Shown here: positions 1-7,074 of the stretch, in pieces | Position numbering within the stretch: the stretch's first letter is position 1 | How the letters are laid out: each line of letters starts with the position of its first letter | Assembly (NCBI GenBank): GCA_035938015.1 | Contig: DASZHJ010000156.1 | Span: forward strand, 1 to 18,157 | Reading direction: 5' to 3' | DNA: 18,157 bases | Source: DASZHJ01 sp035938015 | GTDB taxonomy: Bacteria; Pseudomonadota; Alphaproteobacteria; ATCC43930; CGMCC-115725 | Notes under the pieces: model-generated | What the model saw: only the letters and a program-made list of their open reading frames with translations | What the model was told of the DNA's origin: nothing | Database searches by the model: none | Translations under genes and position numbers: made by a program

Positions 1-1
1 C

Positions 2-514
2 GTGCGCACGGCGGTCGCGGCCTATGTCGAGTTCATCCGCAACGTGCCTCTGCTGTTGCTGGTCTACCTGGTGTTCTACGGCATCCCCAGCGTCGGCGGC
101 TTCGCCTATGACGCCACCACCAGCTTCGTGATGACGCTGGCGGTTTATGCCGGCGCCTATCTGGTGGAGGTGTTTCGCGCCGGGCTCGATGCCATTCCCA
201 AAGGCCTGATCGACGCGGGCCGCGCGATCGGATTGACCCCGGCGCAGCTCGTGCTGCACGTGCGGCTGCCAACCATGATCCGGATCGTGCTGCCCTCGCT
301 CGGCAACGCGTTCATCTCGCTCTTCAAGGACACGTCGCTCGCGACCGTGCTCGCGGTCCCGGAGCTGACTTACGGCGCCAACTGGATCTACACCAACACG
401 TTCCGCATCGTGGAGGTCTATGCCGTGGTGGCGCCCATGTACCTGGTGACCGGCTACCTGCTGCTGCTCGGCCTCAGGCTGTTGGAACGCCGTTTCGCGA
501 TCCGCCGCCGATGA
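2..514 (+). CDS. Polar amino-acid ABC transporter permease, 5'-truncated
   Basis: Inner-membrane permease of a polar amino-acid importer (HisMQ/GlnP type). The visible 170 residues hold several hydrophobic helices and the cytoplasmic EAA loop (AGRAIGLTPAQLVLHVRLP, about residues 72-90) that docks on the ATPase. The segment FIRNVPLLLLVYLVFYGIP and the ending with LLERRFAIRR are typical of the family. Full-length members have roughly 210-240 residues, so the N-terminus and first helix very probably lie upstream; the GTG at position 2 is unlikely to be the true start. Its stop overlaps the start of the next permease by ATGA, so the two are translationally coupled and probably form a heterodimer. 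The periplasmic binding protein, which would show the substrate, is not in the window. The family assignment is firm; the transported amino acid cannot be read from the sequence. Confidence 0.93.
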   Translation: MRTAVAAYVEFIRNVPLLLLVYLVFYGIPSVGGFAYDATTSFVMTLAVYAGAYLVEVFRAGLDAIPKGLIDAGRAIGLTPAQLVLHVRLPTMIRIVLPSLGNAFISLFKDTSLATVLAVPELTYGANWIYTNTFRIVEVYAVVAPMYLVTGYLLLLGLRLLERRFAIRRR

Positions 515-1161
515 TCGACGTCATGCTCAAGGGCCTGCCGTTCCTGTGGCAGGGACTGCTCGTCACATTGCAAGCCTCCGCCATCGTCGTGGTGCTGGCG
601 CTGGTCGCGGGCGTAATCCTCGGTGTCGGTCTGAGCTACGGCTCTCACTGGATCGCCTGGCCGATCCGGCTGTTCAGCGACTTCGTGCGCGGCCTGCCGT
701 TGCTGGTGCTGATCTTCTCGATCTTCTACATGCTGCCGCTGACGGGCTGGAAGGTCAGCAATTTCTGGTCCGCGATCGCGGCTCTGGCGTTGTTCGAGAC
801 GGCGCATGTGTCGGAGGTCGCGCGCGGGGCGCTCCAATCCATCCACCCCGGGCAGAACGAGGCGGGCAAGGCGATCGGCCTGACTTTCGGGCAACGCATG
901 CTCTACGTGGTGTTCCCGCAGGCGCTGCGGCGCTTCCTGCCGCCGTGGATCAACACTGTGGTCGATACCGTGAAGGGAAGCTCGCTACTGGCACTGGTCG
1001 GGATCGTCGACCTGATGCTATCGATCCAGCAGGTGATCGGCCGCACGTTCAAGCCGATGCCCCTCTACGTGCTGGGCGCGCTCATGTATTTCGCCATCAA
1101 CTACACTCTGTCGCAGATCAGTCGGCGCCTGGAGGCGCGGTTTGCCTATGTCCGGGAATGA
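511..1161 (+). CDS. Polar amino-acid ABC transporter permease, second subunit
   Basis: Second membrane subunit of the same amino-acid importer, 216 residues, a normal full length. The N-terminus (LPFLWQGLLVTLQASAIVVV) is the usual first helix of HisMQ-type permeases, followed by DFVRGLPLLVLIFSIFYMLP and the EAA loop AGKAIGLTFGQRMLYVVFPQ at about residues 120-139. It starts on the ATG that overlaps the preceding stop (ATGA) and ends 14 bases inside the ATPase gene, so the three genes form one tightly coupled operon. The two permeases differ in sequence, which points to a heterodimeric membrane channel. Substrate unknown. Confidence 0.94.
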   Translation: MIDVMLKGLPFLWQGLLVTLQASAIVVVLALVAGVILGVGLSYGSHWIAWPIRLFSDFVRGLPLLVLIFSIFYMLPLTGWKVSNFWSAIAALALFETAHVSEVARGALQSIHPGQNEAGKAIGLTFGQRMLYVVFPQALRRFLPPWINTVVDTVKGSSLLALVGIVDLMLSIQQVIGRTFKPMPLYVLGALMYFAINYTLSQISRRLEARFAYVRE

Positions 1162-1936
1162 CGCCGTCCCGCTCGTGCGCGTGCGGGGGCTCACCAAATC
1201 GTTCGGCAGCAACCAGGTGCTGAAAGGCATCGATCTCGATGTGGTGAAGGGTCAGGTGGTGTCGGTGATCGGCGCCAGCGGTAGTGGCAAGACCACGCTG
1301 CTGCGCTGCGTGAACCTCCTGGAAACCTATGACGGCGGCTCGATCCAGGTGGATGGCGTCGAGGTCGGGTATCACGACGCGAACGGCGGCCGACGTCCGC
1401 GCGGCGAGCGCGAGCTCGCTCACATCCGCGCTGACATCGGCATGGTGTTCCAGTTGTTCAACCTTTTCCCCCACCTGACAGCGCGCGACAATGTCGTGCT
1501 CGGCCTGCGCAAGGTGCGCCGCATGGACCGGGCCGCGGCCCGCGAGTTGGCGGAGCAGTGGCTGGTCCGAGTGGGACTGGGCGACAAGCTCGACAGCCTG
1601 CCGATCGAGCTGTCCGGCGGCCAGCAACAGCGCGTCGGCATCGCGCGCGCGGTGGCGATGAACCCCAAGGTTCTCCTGCTGGACGAGATCACCTCGGCGC
1701 TCGATCCCGAACTAGTGGGCGAGGTGCTGACGGTTGTGCGAGAGCTCGCGGATGACGGGATGACGATGATCTTGGTCACCCACGAGATGTCGTTTGCGCG
1801 CGACGTCTCCTCACGCGTGGTGTTCATGGATGCGGGCCGCGTTGCGGTCGAGGGTCCGCCCCGCGAGGTGTTCGGGGCGCAGACGCACGAGCGGCTGCGG
1901 ACCTTCCTGGCGAGGATCGAGTTGAAGCGGCTCTGA
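1148..1936 (+). CDS. Polar amino-acid ABC transporter ATP-binding protein
   Basis: Cytoplasmic ATPase that powers the importer encoded by the two preceding permeases (GlnQ/HisP family, 262 residues). Visible motifs in order: Walker A GASGSGKTT at residues 42-50, Q-loop Q102 in MVFQLFNLFPHLT, signature LSGGQQQR from residue 155, Walker B VLLLDE ending at residue 180, and the switch histidine in LVTHEMSFA at residue 212. DEITSALDP replaces the commoner DEPTSALDP, a variant seen in this family. I chose the ATG at 1148 rather than the TTG at 1142; only two residues differ. The gene overlaps the upstream permease by 14 bases. Assignment is secure; the amino acid transported is unknown because no binding protein is present. 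Confidence 0.96.
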   Translation: MSGNDAVPLVRVRGLTKSFGSNQVLKGIDLDVVKGQVVSVIGASGSGKTTLLRCVNLLETYDGGSIQVDGVEVGYHDANGGRRPRGERELAHIRADIGMVFQLFNLFPHLTARDNVVLGLRKVRRMDRAAARELAEQWLVRVGLGDKLDSLPIELSGGQQQRVGIARAVAMNPKVLLLDEITSALDPELVGEVLTVVRELADDGMTMILVTHEMSFARDVSSRVVFMDAGRVAVEGPPREVFGAQTHERLRTFLARIELKRL

Positions 1937-1949
1937 GGATCTAGAGTTC

Positions 1950-1990
1950 GAGCGCGATCGCCCTCGAGCGGGCCGGGCCGCGCGGCCGGG
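1950..1990. terminator. GC-rich palindromes between convergent genes, possible weak terminator
   Basis: The 71-base gap between the importer operon (+) and the GGDEF gene (-) contains two perfect palindromes, GCGATCGC (about 1954-1961) and GGCCGCGCGGCC (1976-1987). Their placement between convergent stops suggests a transcription end for one or both units. There is no T-run on either strand, so a classical intrinsic terminator is not shown. Confidence 0.25.
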
Positions 1991-2007
1991 CGCGGGTCAG
2001 GCTTGGA

Positions 2008-2751
2008 TCAGGCGCCGGGAGCAGCCGACACGCGCTCGCGCTTGCGCGCGTACATGGCCTGGTCCGCGGCTTCGAGCGCATCGCCGGCATTGTCGTTGCC
2101 GGCAAAGCAATGGACGCCATAGGAGATATCCAGAGGTAGGTTGCGCCCCTGCCAAGAAAGCGGGCGCTGTCGAACGGCCTCCGCGAGCTGCGCCGCCTTG
2201 GCCTCCGCCAGCGGCCGATCGGCCTGCACCAGCAACAGACCGAATTCGTCCCCGCCCAGGCGCGCCACCACGTCGGTGTTGCGGACCTGCTCGACAAGCG
2301 TGCGGGCGACCAGCTGAAGCGCGGCATCGCCGGCAGCGTGGCCGTAGGAATCGTTGATGACCTTCAGATGATTGACGTCGATATAGACGATGCTGGCTGG
2401 GGTGCCATAGCGCTGACCGAAGCCGATCATGCGGGTGACCTCGCGCAGGAAGGCGCGCCGGTTGGCGACCGGGATCAGCGGATCCTCGTCGGCAAGCCGC
2501 TCCAGGAAATCGATCCGGCCCCGAGCATCGGTCAGGTCACGCCGCAACTGGTCGATCTCGGCCAGCAACGCCATCATCGCCTGGCGCACTCTGGGCGTGA
2601 GCTCAGCCTCGGGCACGCCCGCAAGCAGGATCGGATCAAGAGGGCGCGCCGCCACGGCTCCGGGCACGGTGGTAGACGTCGCCGCAGTCGACGACTCCGT
2701 TCGACGGAGGGCGGACGTGCGGGAGGCCGGTTTGGTGTCGCGGATTTCCAT
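2008..2751 (-). CDS. Diguanylate cyclase (GGDEF domain protein)
   Basis: Predicted diguanylate cyclase making cyclic di-GMP from two GTP. The catalytic loop is canonical (RLGGDEFGLL), the metal- and GTP-binding segment YIDVNHLKVINDSYGH is intact, and an RxxD inhibitory site (RNTD) sits exactly five residues before GGDEF, so product inhibition is expected. There is no membrane helix or recognisable sensor domain. The N-terminal half is a low-complexity Ser/Thr/Ala stretch followed by a predicted coiled coil (MMALLAEIDQLRRDL through DFLERLADEDPL), the usual connector to GGDEF. I use ATG 2751 because the alternative in-frame GTG at 2790 (13 more residues) lies inside a 9-bp hairpin; neither start has a convincing ribosome-binding site, though a CAGGG lies about eight bases before the GTG. 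It is monocistronic, convergent with the importer operon and divergent from purE. The input signal is unknown. Confidence 0.92.
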   Translation of the reverse strand: MEIRDTKPASRTSALRRTESSTAATSTTVPGAVAARPLDPILLAGVPEAELTPRVRQAMMALLAEIDQLRRDLTDARGRIDFLERLADEDPLIPVANRRAFLREVTRMIGFGQRYGTPASIVYIDVNHLKVINDSYGHAAGDAALQLVARTLVEQVRNTDVVARLGGDEFGLLLVQADRPLAEAKAAQLAEAVRQRPLSWQGRNLPLDISYGVHCFAGNDNAGDALEAADQAMYARKRERVSAAPGA

Positions 2752-2780
2752 TGGCGGGAGGCGGCGCTGCTCTGAGATAA

Positions 2781-2802
2781 AGGGCGCCACCCCTGGCGCC
2801 CT
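2781..2802 (-). promoter_or_regulatory. Perfect 9-bp hairpin in the GGDEF gene leader
   Basis: AGGGCGCCA (2781-2789) and TGGCGCCCT (2794-2802) are exact reverse complements around a four-base loop. On the minus-strand transcript the stem is followed directly by TTATCT, so it resembles a weak attenuator or terminator at the head of the diguanylate cyclase mRNA; it also covers the alternative GTG start at 2790. The structure is read directly from sequence; any regulatory role is inference. Confidence 0.5.
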
Positions 2803-2927
2803 GCCGTGAAGGAGACACGGATTGCCTTAACAAGTGGCTAAGAAGCGGGCCAGGGCTTCCTTGCCCTCCAGACCCGCATCCCCAATAATGCACTTTTTCC
2901 CCAAGGCTAAACCGAGGCCTAGCGCGC

Positions 2928-3437
2928 ATGGCGGGAGAACGGCCGACGGTCGGCATCATCATGGGAAGCCAATCCGATTGGGACACCCTGCGCCATGCCG
3001 CCGCGACCTTGGAGCGGCTGCAAATCCCCCATGAGACGCGCATCGTGTCCGCCCACCGCACACCCGAGCGGCTCTATGCCTATGCGCGGGAAGCGCGCGG
3101 GCGCGGCCTCAAGGTGATCATCGCGGGTGCCGGCGGCGCGGCGCACCTGCCGGGCATGGCGGCATCGATGACCGCCCTGCCGGTGCTGGGTGTGCCGATC
3201 GAGACGCAGACCCTAAAGGGCATGGATAGCCTGCTCTCCATCGTGCAAATGCCCGGTGGCGTGCCCGTGGGCACGCTCGCGATCGGCAAGCCCGGTGCCA
3301 TCAACTCGGCGCTGCTTGCCGCCGCGATCCTCGCCAACAGCGACTCAAAGGTCGCGGCCGCCCTCGATCGCTACCGGGCCGAGCAGACGGCGGCGGTCGC
3401 GGAGCGACCGAGCGATGCGGTGTCGCCCAAGGGATGA
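2928..3437 (+). CDS. purE: 5-(carboxyamino)imidazole ribonucleotide mutase, class I PurE
   Basis: Converts N5-carboxyaminoimidazole ribonucleotide to 4-carboxy-5-aminoimidazole ribonucleotide in de novo purine synthesis, acting directly after PurK in the cytoplasm. Class I hallmarks are present: GIIMGSQSDWDT at residues 9-20 (phosphate and base binding), SAHRTPERLY at 41-50 with the catalytic histidine at residue 43, AGAGGAAHLPGM at about 66-77, and LLSIVQMPGGVPVGTLAIG. At 169 residues it has the usual length, with a short variable tail. Start ATG 2928 lies about ten bases after a GAGG ribosome-binding site. Its stop overlaps the purK start as ATGA, so the two enzymes are translationally coupled, which is the standard bacterial arrangement. 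The presence of PurK supports the class I mutase reading rather than a direct carboxylase. Confidence 0.98.
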   Translation: MAGERPTVGIIMGSQSDWDTLRHAAATLERLQIPHETRIVSAHRTPERLYAYAREARGRGLKVIIAGAGGAAHLPGMAASMTALPVLGVPIETQTLKGMDSLLSIVQMPGGVPVGTLAIGKPGAINSALLAAAILANSDSKVAAALDRYRAEQTAAVAERPSDAVSPKG

Positions 3438-4501
3438 TCCCGCCCGGATCCACCATCGGGATTCTCGGCGGCGGCCAGCTCGGCCGCATGACGGCGCTCG
3501 CTGCGGCGGCACTCGGCTACAAGAGCCACGTCTACTGTCCCGACCCCCACGGTCCCGCGAAGCACGTCACCGCTTTCTCGACGACCGCGCCCTATGAGGA
3601 TCATGCCTCGCTCGCCCGCTTTGCCGACGCGGTCGACGTCGTCACTTTCGAATTCGAGAACGTGCCGGCGGAGACCGCGGAGTTTCTCGCGGAGCGAAAG
3701 CCCGTGCGGCCCAGCCCAAACGTGTTGCGCATCGCGCAGGACCGACTGCGCGAGAAAGACTTTCTGCGCGCGATCGACGTCGCGACCACGGAATACCGCG
3801 AAGTGACCGGCGCGGCCTCGCTCGCGCGTGCCGTTCGCGATCTTGGACTTCCTGCGATCCTGAAATCGGTTCGTTACGGCTATGACGGCAAGGGCCAGGT
3901 CAAGATTGCCGGCGACCCCGACGTCGAGGCGTGCTGGGCGGAGATGGGCGGTCCGATCGGCATTCTCGAGGGTTTCGTCGATTTCTCCTGCGAACTCTCG
4001 GTCATCGTGGCGCGGAGCGGCCCCGGCTCGCTCGCTACATATGCGCCGGCCGAGAACCAGCACCAGAATCACATCCTCGATACCACGATCGTACCGGCGC
4101 GCGTGCGCCCGGAGGTCAGCATGCGCGCCGAGGCGATCGCGCGCCACATCGCCGAGCGGCTAGACGTGATCGGACTGGTGGCCATCGAGATGTTCGTGAA
4201 GCCGGATGACCAAGTGCTGGTGAACGAGCTGGCACCTCGTCCGCACAACTCAGGGCACTGGACGCTTGACGGCAGCATCACCAGCCAATTCGAGCAATTG
4301 GTGCGGGCGGTCTGCGGCTTGCCGCTCGGCTCGCCCGAGCGGCACTCCGACGCCGTGATGAAGAACTTGATCGGCTCGGACGTCGAGAAGTGGCGCGAGG
4401 CCCTGGCCGAGCCCAACGCCAAACTGCACCTCTACGGCAAGGGAAAGGCGCTGCCGGGCCGCAAGATGGGCCACGTCACGCGCCTTACTCCTCACCGATG
4501 A
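3434..4501 (+). CDS. purK: 5-(carboxyamino)imidazole ribonucleotide synthase (PurK)
   Basis: ATP-grasp enzyme that carboxylates aminoimidazole ribonucleotide with bicarbonate, supplying the unstable carbamate to PurE. The 355 residues follow the family layout: dinucleotide-like N-terminal loop GILGGGQLGRM at 9-19, TFEFENVPAE in the N-terminal domain, ATP-grasp loop KSVRYGYDGKGQ in the middle, and the metal-binding end VNELAPRPHNSGHWT, followed by the C-terminal LYGK...GRKMGHVT segment. Start ATG 3434 is preceded by AAGGG and overlaps the purE stop. The gene ends nine bases from the stop of the convergent glutathione transferase gene, with no obvious terminator in between. Confidence 0.98.
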   Translation: MIPPGSTIGILGGGQLGRMTALAAAALGYKSHVYCPDPHGPAKHVTAFSTTAPYEDHASLARFADAVDVVTFEFENVPAETAEFLAERKPVRPSPNVLRIAQDRLREKDFLRAIDVATTEYREVTGAASLARAVRDLGLPAILKSVRYGYDGKGQVKIAGDPDVEACWAEMGGPIGILEGFVDFSCELSVIVARSGPGSLATYAPAENQHQNHILDTTIVPARVRPEVSMRAEAIARHIAERLDVIGLVAIEMFVKPDDQVLVNELAPRPHNSGHWTLDGSITSQFEQLVRAVCGLPLGSPERHSDAVMKNLIGSDVEKWREALAEPNAKLHLYGKGKALPGRKMGHVTRLTPHR

Positions 4502-4510
4502 GATCGACCG

Positions 4511-5119
4511 TTACTTCGCGAGACCTTCCGCCTTAAGCGCGGCCTGCACCGCCGGCCGCTGCGCGATCCGGTCTGTGTAAGACTTGAGCACCGGCCATTT
4601 CGCGAGGTCGATGCCGACGTACTGGGGCCAGCCCAACACGGTGAAGAGGTAGCCATCCACGGCGCTGAAGCCATCGCCGAAGGCGAAGGACTTACCCTCG
4701 AGCCGCTTGGTCAAGAAATCGAATTTGGGCGCCACGCTCTCGCGCAGTATCTGCTTCCAGGGATCGGTGAGTTTGGGATTGAACATCGCGCCCACGCCCT
4801 TGTGGATCTCGGTTGCGACATAGTTGAGCCACTCCTGCGCGCGATAGCGCTCGAAGCTTCCGGCGGGCGGCAGCAGTTTCGACTCCGGCTTCTTGTCGGC
4901 AATGTACTGCACGATCACCGCCGCCTCCGTGAGCAACTCACCATCATCGAGCTGCAGCACCGGCACGTAGCCCTTTGGATTGATCTTGAGGAAGTCAGCG
5001 CCCGATTTGGTCTTTTTTGTCTTGGGATCCATCTGCTCGAGCTCGAAGGGGAGGCCGCTCTCGCGGAGCGCAATATGCGGCGAGAGCGAGCACGCGCCCG
5101 GGAAATAGTAGAGCTTCAT
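4511..5119 (-). CDS. gstA: Glutathione S-transferase, beta class (GstA-like)
   Basis: Cytosolic glutathione transferase of the bacterial beta class, 202 residues. The N-terminal thioredoxin-like domain begins KLYYFPGACSLSPHIALRES, with the class-defining cysteine at residue 10, then NPKGYVPVL (cis-proline loop) and the glutathione-contacting LLTEAAVIVQYIAD. The helical domain has ATEIHKG with histidine at residue 106, the position paired with Cys10 in E. coli GstA, and ends RPAVQAALKAEGL as in that protein. I chose ATG 5119, preceded by GGGGAG, over a 17-residue upstream extension. A divergent HxlR-type regulator lies about 200 bases away; HxlR proteins commonly control adjacent detoxification or redox genes, so local control is plausible. 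The electrophile substrate is unknown. The gstA symbol reflects similarity by eye, not proven orthology. Confidence 0.93.
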   Translation of the reverse strand: MKLYYFPGACSLSPHIALRESGLPFELEQMDPKTKKTKSGADFLKINPKGYVPVLQLDDGELLTEAAVIVQYIADKKPESKLLPPAGSFERYRAQEWLNYVATEIHKGVGAMFNPKLTDPWKQILRESVAPKFDFLTKRLEGKSFAFGDGFSAVDGYLFTVLGWPQYVGIDLAKWPVLKSYTDRIAQRPAVQAALKAEGLAK

Positions 5120-5146
5120 CGTGAGAGACTCCCCTGATTGGTTCGG

Positions 5147-5154
5147 TGTATACA
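5147..5154. promoter_or_regulatory. TGTATACA palindrome upstream of gst, candidate operator
   Basis: A perfect 8-bp palindrome 28 bases before the gst start codon, in the region shared with the divergent HxlR-type gene. Its position would overlap or closely follow a gst promoter. HxlR-family repressors bind short palindromes in such divergent intergenic regions, so it is a reasonable operator candidate, but binding is inferred only. Confidence 0.3.
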
Positions 5155-5158
5155 GAGA

Positions 5159-5184
5159 CGAATCGGCCACTTTGGCCGCGTTCG
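5159..5184. promoter_or_regulatory. Interrupted palindrome in the gst/hxlR intergenic region
   Basis: CGGCCA (5164-5169) and TGGCCG (5173-5178) form a perfect inverted repeat around three bases. It is extended by outer arms CGAA (5159-5162) and TTCG (5181-5184), with a small asymmetric bulge. It lies five bases from the TGTATACA palindrome. Together they are the most operator-like sequences between the two divergent genes. Confidence 0.3.
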
Positions 5185-5316
5185 TCGGGTAATGCTGCGG
5201 TACGCACTTCCCAAAATATAGCTACCGTCATTTCAGAATTATGGCAAGGGCGTCGCTTTCCTTCGCCGCCGCGACTCCCCATACTCTGCCCCAGCGTGAG
5301 ATAGGCAGAAACCGTC

Positions 5317-5781
5317 GTGAAGCAACGTTACTCCCGCCAGCTCTGCCCCCTGTTCCAGGCCGCGATGGACGTCCTCGCACGGCCCTGGAACGGCTTGCTC
5401 ATGGCATTGCTCGAGGAGGCGGGGCCCTTGCGCTTCAGCCAGGTCCGCGAGCGGCTCGACGCCATGGGAGACCGCATGCTCTCTGCCCGGCTCAAGGAGC
5501 TCGAGGCGCGCGGATTGGTCGAGCGCACGGTGGCTCCCGGCCCGCCGGTCAAAGTCACCTATGCGCTGACCGAGCTCGGCCGCGGTTTCGGCGACGTCCA
5601 CCGAGCCCTCGGCCGGTGGGGCGAGCGCCTTGCCGCCGCGAACCAGGCGCGGCCACGTGCGCGCGCCGCCCGAAAGCAGCTCACGGTTTCCGGTCGAGCG
5701 CAGCGCGCTAACGCGCTTGTGCGCGCGGCACCGCGTCGAAGGCGATCGAGATCCGGCGCTGAGTCGACTCGAACGGAATAG
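5317..5781 (+). CDS. HxlR-family winged-helix transcriptional regulator
   Basis: DNA-binding regulator of the HxlR (DUF24) family. The core matches the family pattern: CPLFQAAMDVLARPWNGLLM near the N-terminus with a cysteine at residue 10, then LRFSQVRERLDAMGDRMLSA (recognition region), LKELEARGLVERTV and the wing segment VKVTYALTELG. In some relatives the N-terminal cysteine senses thiol-reactive compounds, which would fit the divergent glutathione transferase neighbour; that role is inferred. The usual length is about 110-130 residues; this one has 154 because of an Arg/Ala/Ser-rich tail of about 45 residues, and the last 74 bases overlap the convergent oxygenase gene. The start is GTG 5317 without a strong ribosome-binding site. 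Confidence 0.87.
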   Translation: MKQRYSRQLCPLFQAAMDVLARPWNGLLMALLEEAGPLRFSQVRERLDAMGDRMLSARLKELEARGLVERTVAPGPPVKVTYALTELGRGFGDVHRALGRWGERLAAANQARPRARAARKQLTVSGRAQRANALVRAAPRRRRSRSGAESTRTE

Positions 5782-7060
5782 TGCGGTGGTAGAAGTAGGA
5801 GGGAAACAGGATCATCAACCCCTCCTCAGGCTTGACCGCCAGCGAATCCGGCATGGCCGTGAGCGGAAATTGCTCGGGTGGGGGGCCCAGCTCGAAGAAG
5901 CCGGCCTGCCCATGTTCCGGGGCGCCCACGATCTCCGGCAGCTGAGGGTAATAGACGCCGCTCAAGTAGCCGTCGAGATGGATGTGCGGCGTGAGATTTC
6001 CCTGAAAGTGCAGCACGGCGGCCCAGGATGCGAACTCCCACTGCTTCGGCGGATGCGCCAGAAACGGATGGGCGGACCCCGGCGGAATGGCGGCGATGTA
6101 GTCGGAGACGGCCTGCCGCACGGTCGCCTCGAAGGCCGCGACCGGTCCGTCGCTCGGTCCGAAGAAACTCTTCGTGATGGCGAGCGCGGGATGGTGGTAG
6201 TGCGGATCCGCCGCATCCGGGACATGGAGCGTCGGGTGCGTCAGCGTGAAATCCACCAGCGCCTGGTTGAATTCCCGGAGGCTGCCGTAACCCGCGGGCG
6301 GCTCGATCTTGTGCCGATGCACCAGATTGAAATCGAGCAGGTAACCCGCGGCGTCACGCTCACCCGCCTCGTAAAGCGCCAACACCTTGATCGAGAGCGC
6401 CTCGATGTTGCCCGGCGCCAGCTCGAGCCAGCGATCGCAGGCATCGACGGCTGCTCGCGCCTCGCCCGCGCTCAGCAAGGCGTTGGCGAGGTTGCTGTGT
6501 GCGAGCAACCAAGCCGGTCGCCGCGCGATCACGGCTCTATAGGCGTCGATGGCCTGGCCCCGAACCCCTGCCCGCTCGAGGGCGATTCCAAGGTTGCGCT
6601 CTACTTCCGGAGAGTCCGGCGCCAGGCGAAGCACGCGGCGATAAGCCTCGGCTGCCTCCTCGTTGCGACCAAGCGCATGCAAAGCGTTGCCGAGATTGTT
6701 GTGCGCAGCGACCAAGTCCGGCTTTAGCTCGGCGGCACGGCGGTAGGCCGCGACCGCCGCTTCGTTGCGGCCGAGCTTCATCAGCGCATTGCCCAGGTTG
6801 TAGTACGCTTCGACGAAATCGGGCCGATGACGTACCGCCCGGCCATAGAGGTCAGCCGCTTCCACAGCCTCGCCCTGCTCCAGCGCGATCATGCCGGCGA
6901 AGCTCAGGACATCCGCACGATCGGGCACCTGCTTCAGGATTTGGCGGCAGAGGTTCAGGGCATCCTGAAGCCGGCCCGCCCGATAGGCGGCGAGCGCCTG
7001 CTGCTGCAAGAACGGCAATCCGCTTGCGGCGGCGTTGGTTCGTCCCGCGGGCGGTGGCAT
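5708..7060 (-). CDS. TPR-repeat protein with C-terminal 2-oxoglutarate/Fe(II) oxygenase domain
   Basis: A 450-residue fusion. Residues about 15-220 form six or more tetratricopeptide repeats of 34 residues (for example YYNLGNALMKLGRNEAAVAA and HNNLGNALHALGRNEEAAEA), a protein-binding superhelix. Residues about 250-450 resemble the putative 2OG-Fe(II) oxygenase family often found behind TPRs: HIHLDGYLSGVYYPQ supplies an HxD pair (H361, D363), GLMILFPSYFYHRTIPF the distal histidine (H425), and QRRISIAFD an arginine for 2-oxoglutarate (R435 or R436). It therefore probably hydroxylates a protein or a bound substrate; no substrate is known to me. The start ATG 7060 follows the COQ9 stop by 14 bases, so it is the third gene of a def-COQ9 operon. 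The frame stays open far upstream, but that part reads through the COQ9 gene out of frame and is not real coding. Its 3' end overlaps the HxlR gene by 74 bases. Confidence 0.88.
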   Translation of the reverse strand: MPPPAGRTNAAASGLPFLQQQALAAYRAGRLQDALNLCRQILKQVPDRADVLSFAGMIALEQGEAVEAADLYGRAVRHRPDFVEAYYNLGNALMKLGRNEAAVAAYRRAAELKPDLVAAHNNLGNALHALGRNEEAAEAYRRVLRLAPDSPEVERNLGIALERAGVRGQAIDAYRAVIARRPAWLLAHSNLANALLSAGEARAAVDACDRWLELAPGNIEALSIKVLALYEAGERDAAGYLLDFNLVHRHKIEPPAGYGSLREFNQALVDFTLTHPTLHVPDAADPHYHHPALAITKSFFGPSDGPVAAFEATVRQAVSDYIAAIPPGSAHPFLAHPPKQWEFASWAAVLHFQGNLTPHIHLDGYLSGVYYPQLPEIVGAPEHGQAGFFELGPPPEQFPLTAMPDSLAVKPEEGLMILFPSYFYHRTIPFESTQRRISIAFDAVPRAQAR

Positions 7061-7074
7061 GGCCAACGCCCGCG

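Noticed and set aside
2803..2927. Short stems (CCGTG/CACGG, AGGGC/GCCCT) upstream of purE, considered as a purine riboswitch
   Set aside because: Stems are only five base pairs and there is no recognisable purine or PRPP/ppGpp aptamer core; no terminator stem before purE.
5702..5717. AGCGCG/CGCGCT hairpin at the oxygenase stop codon as an intrinsic terminator
   Set aside because: Six-base stem with no following T-run on the minus strand and embedded in the coding end of the HxlR gene.
5630..6727. Plus-strand open frame of 365 codons opposite the TPR-oxygenase
   Set aside because: Composition is typical of an antisense shadow and no domain is visible; the opposite strand has regular 34-residue TPRs and an oxygenase motif set.
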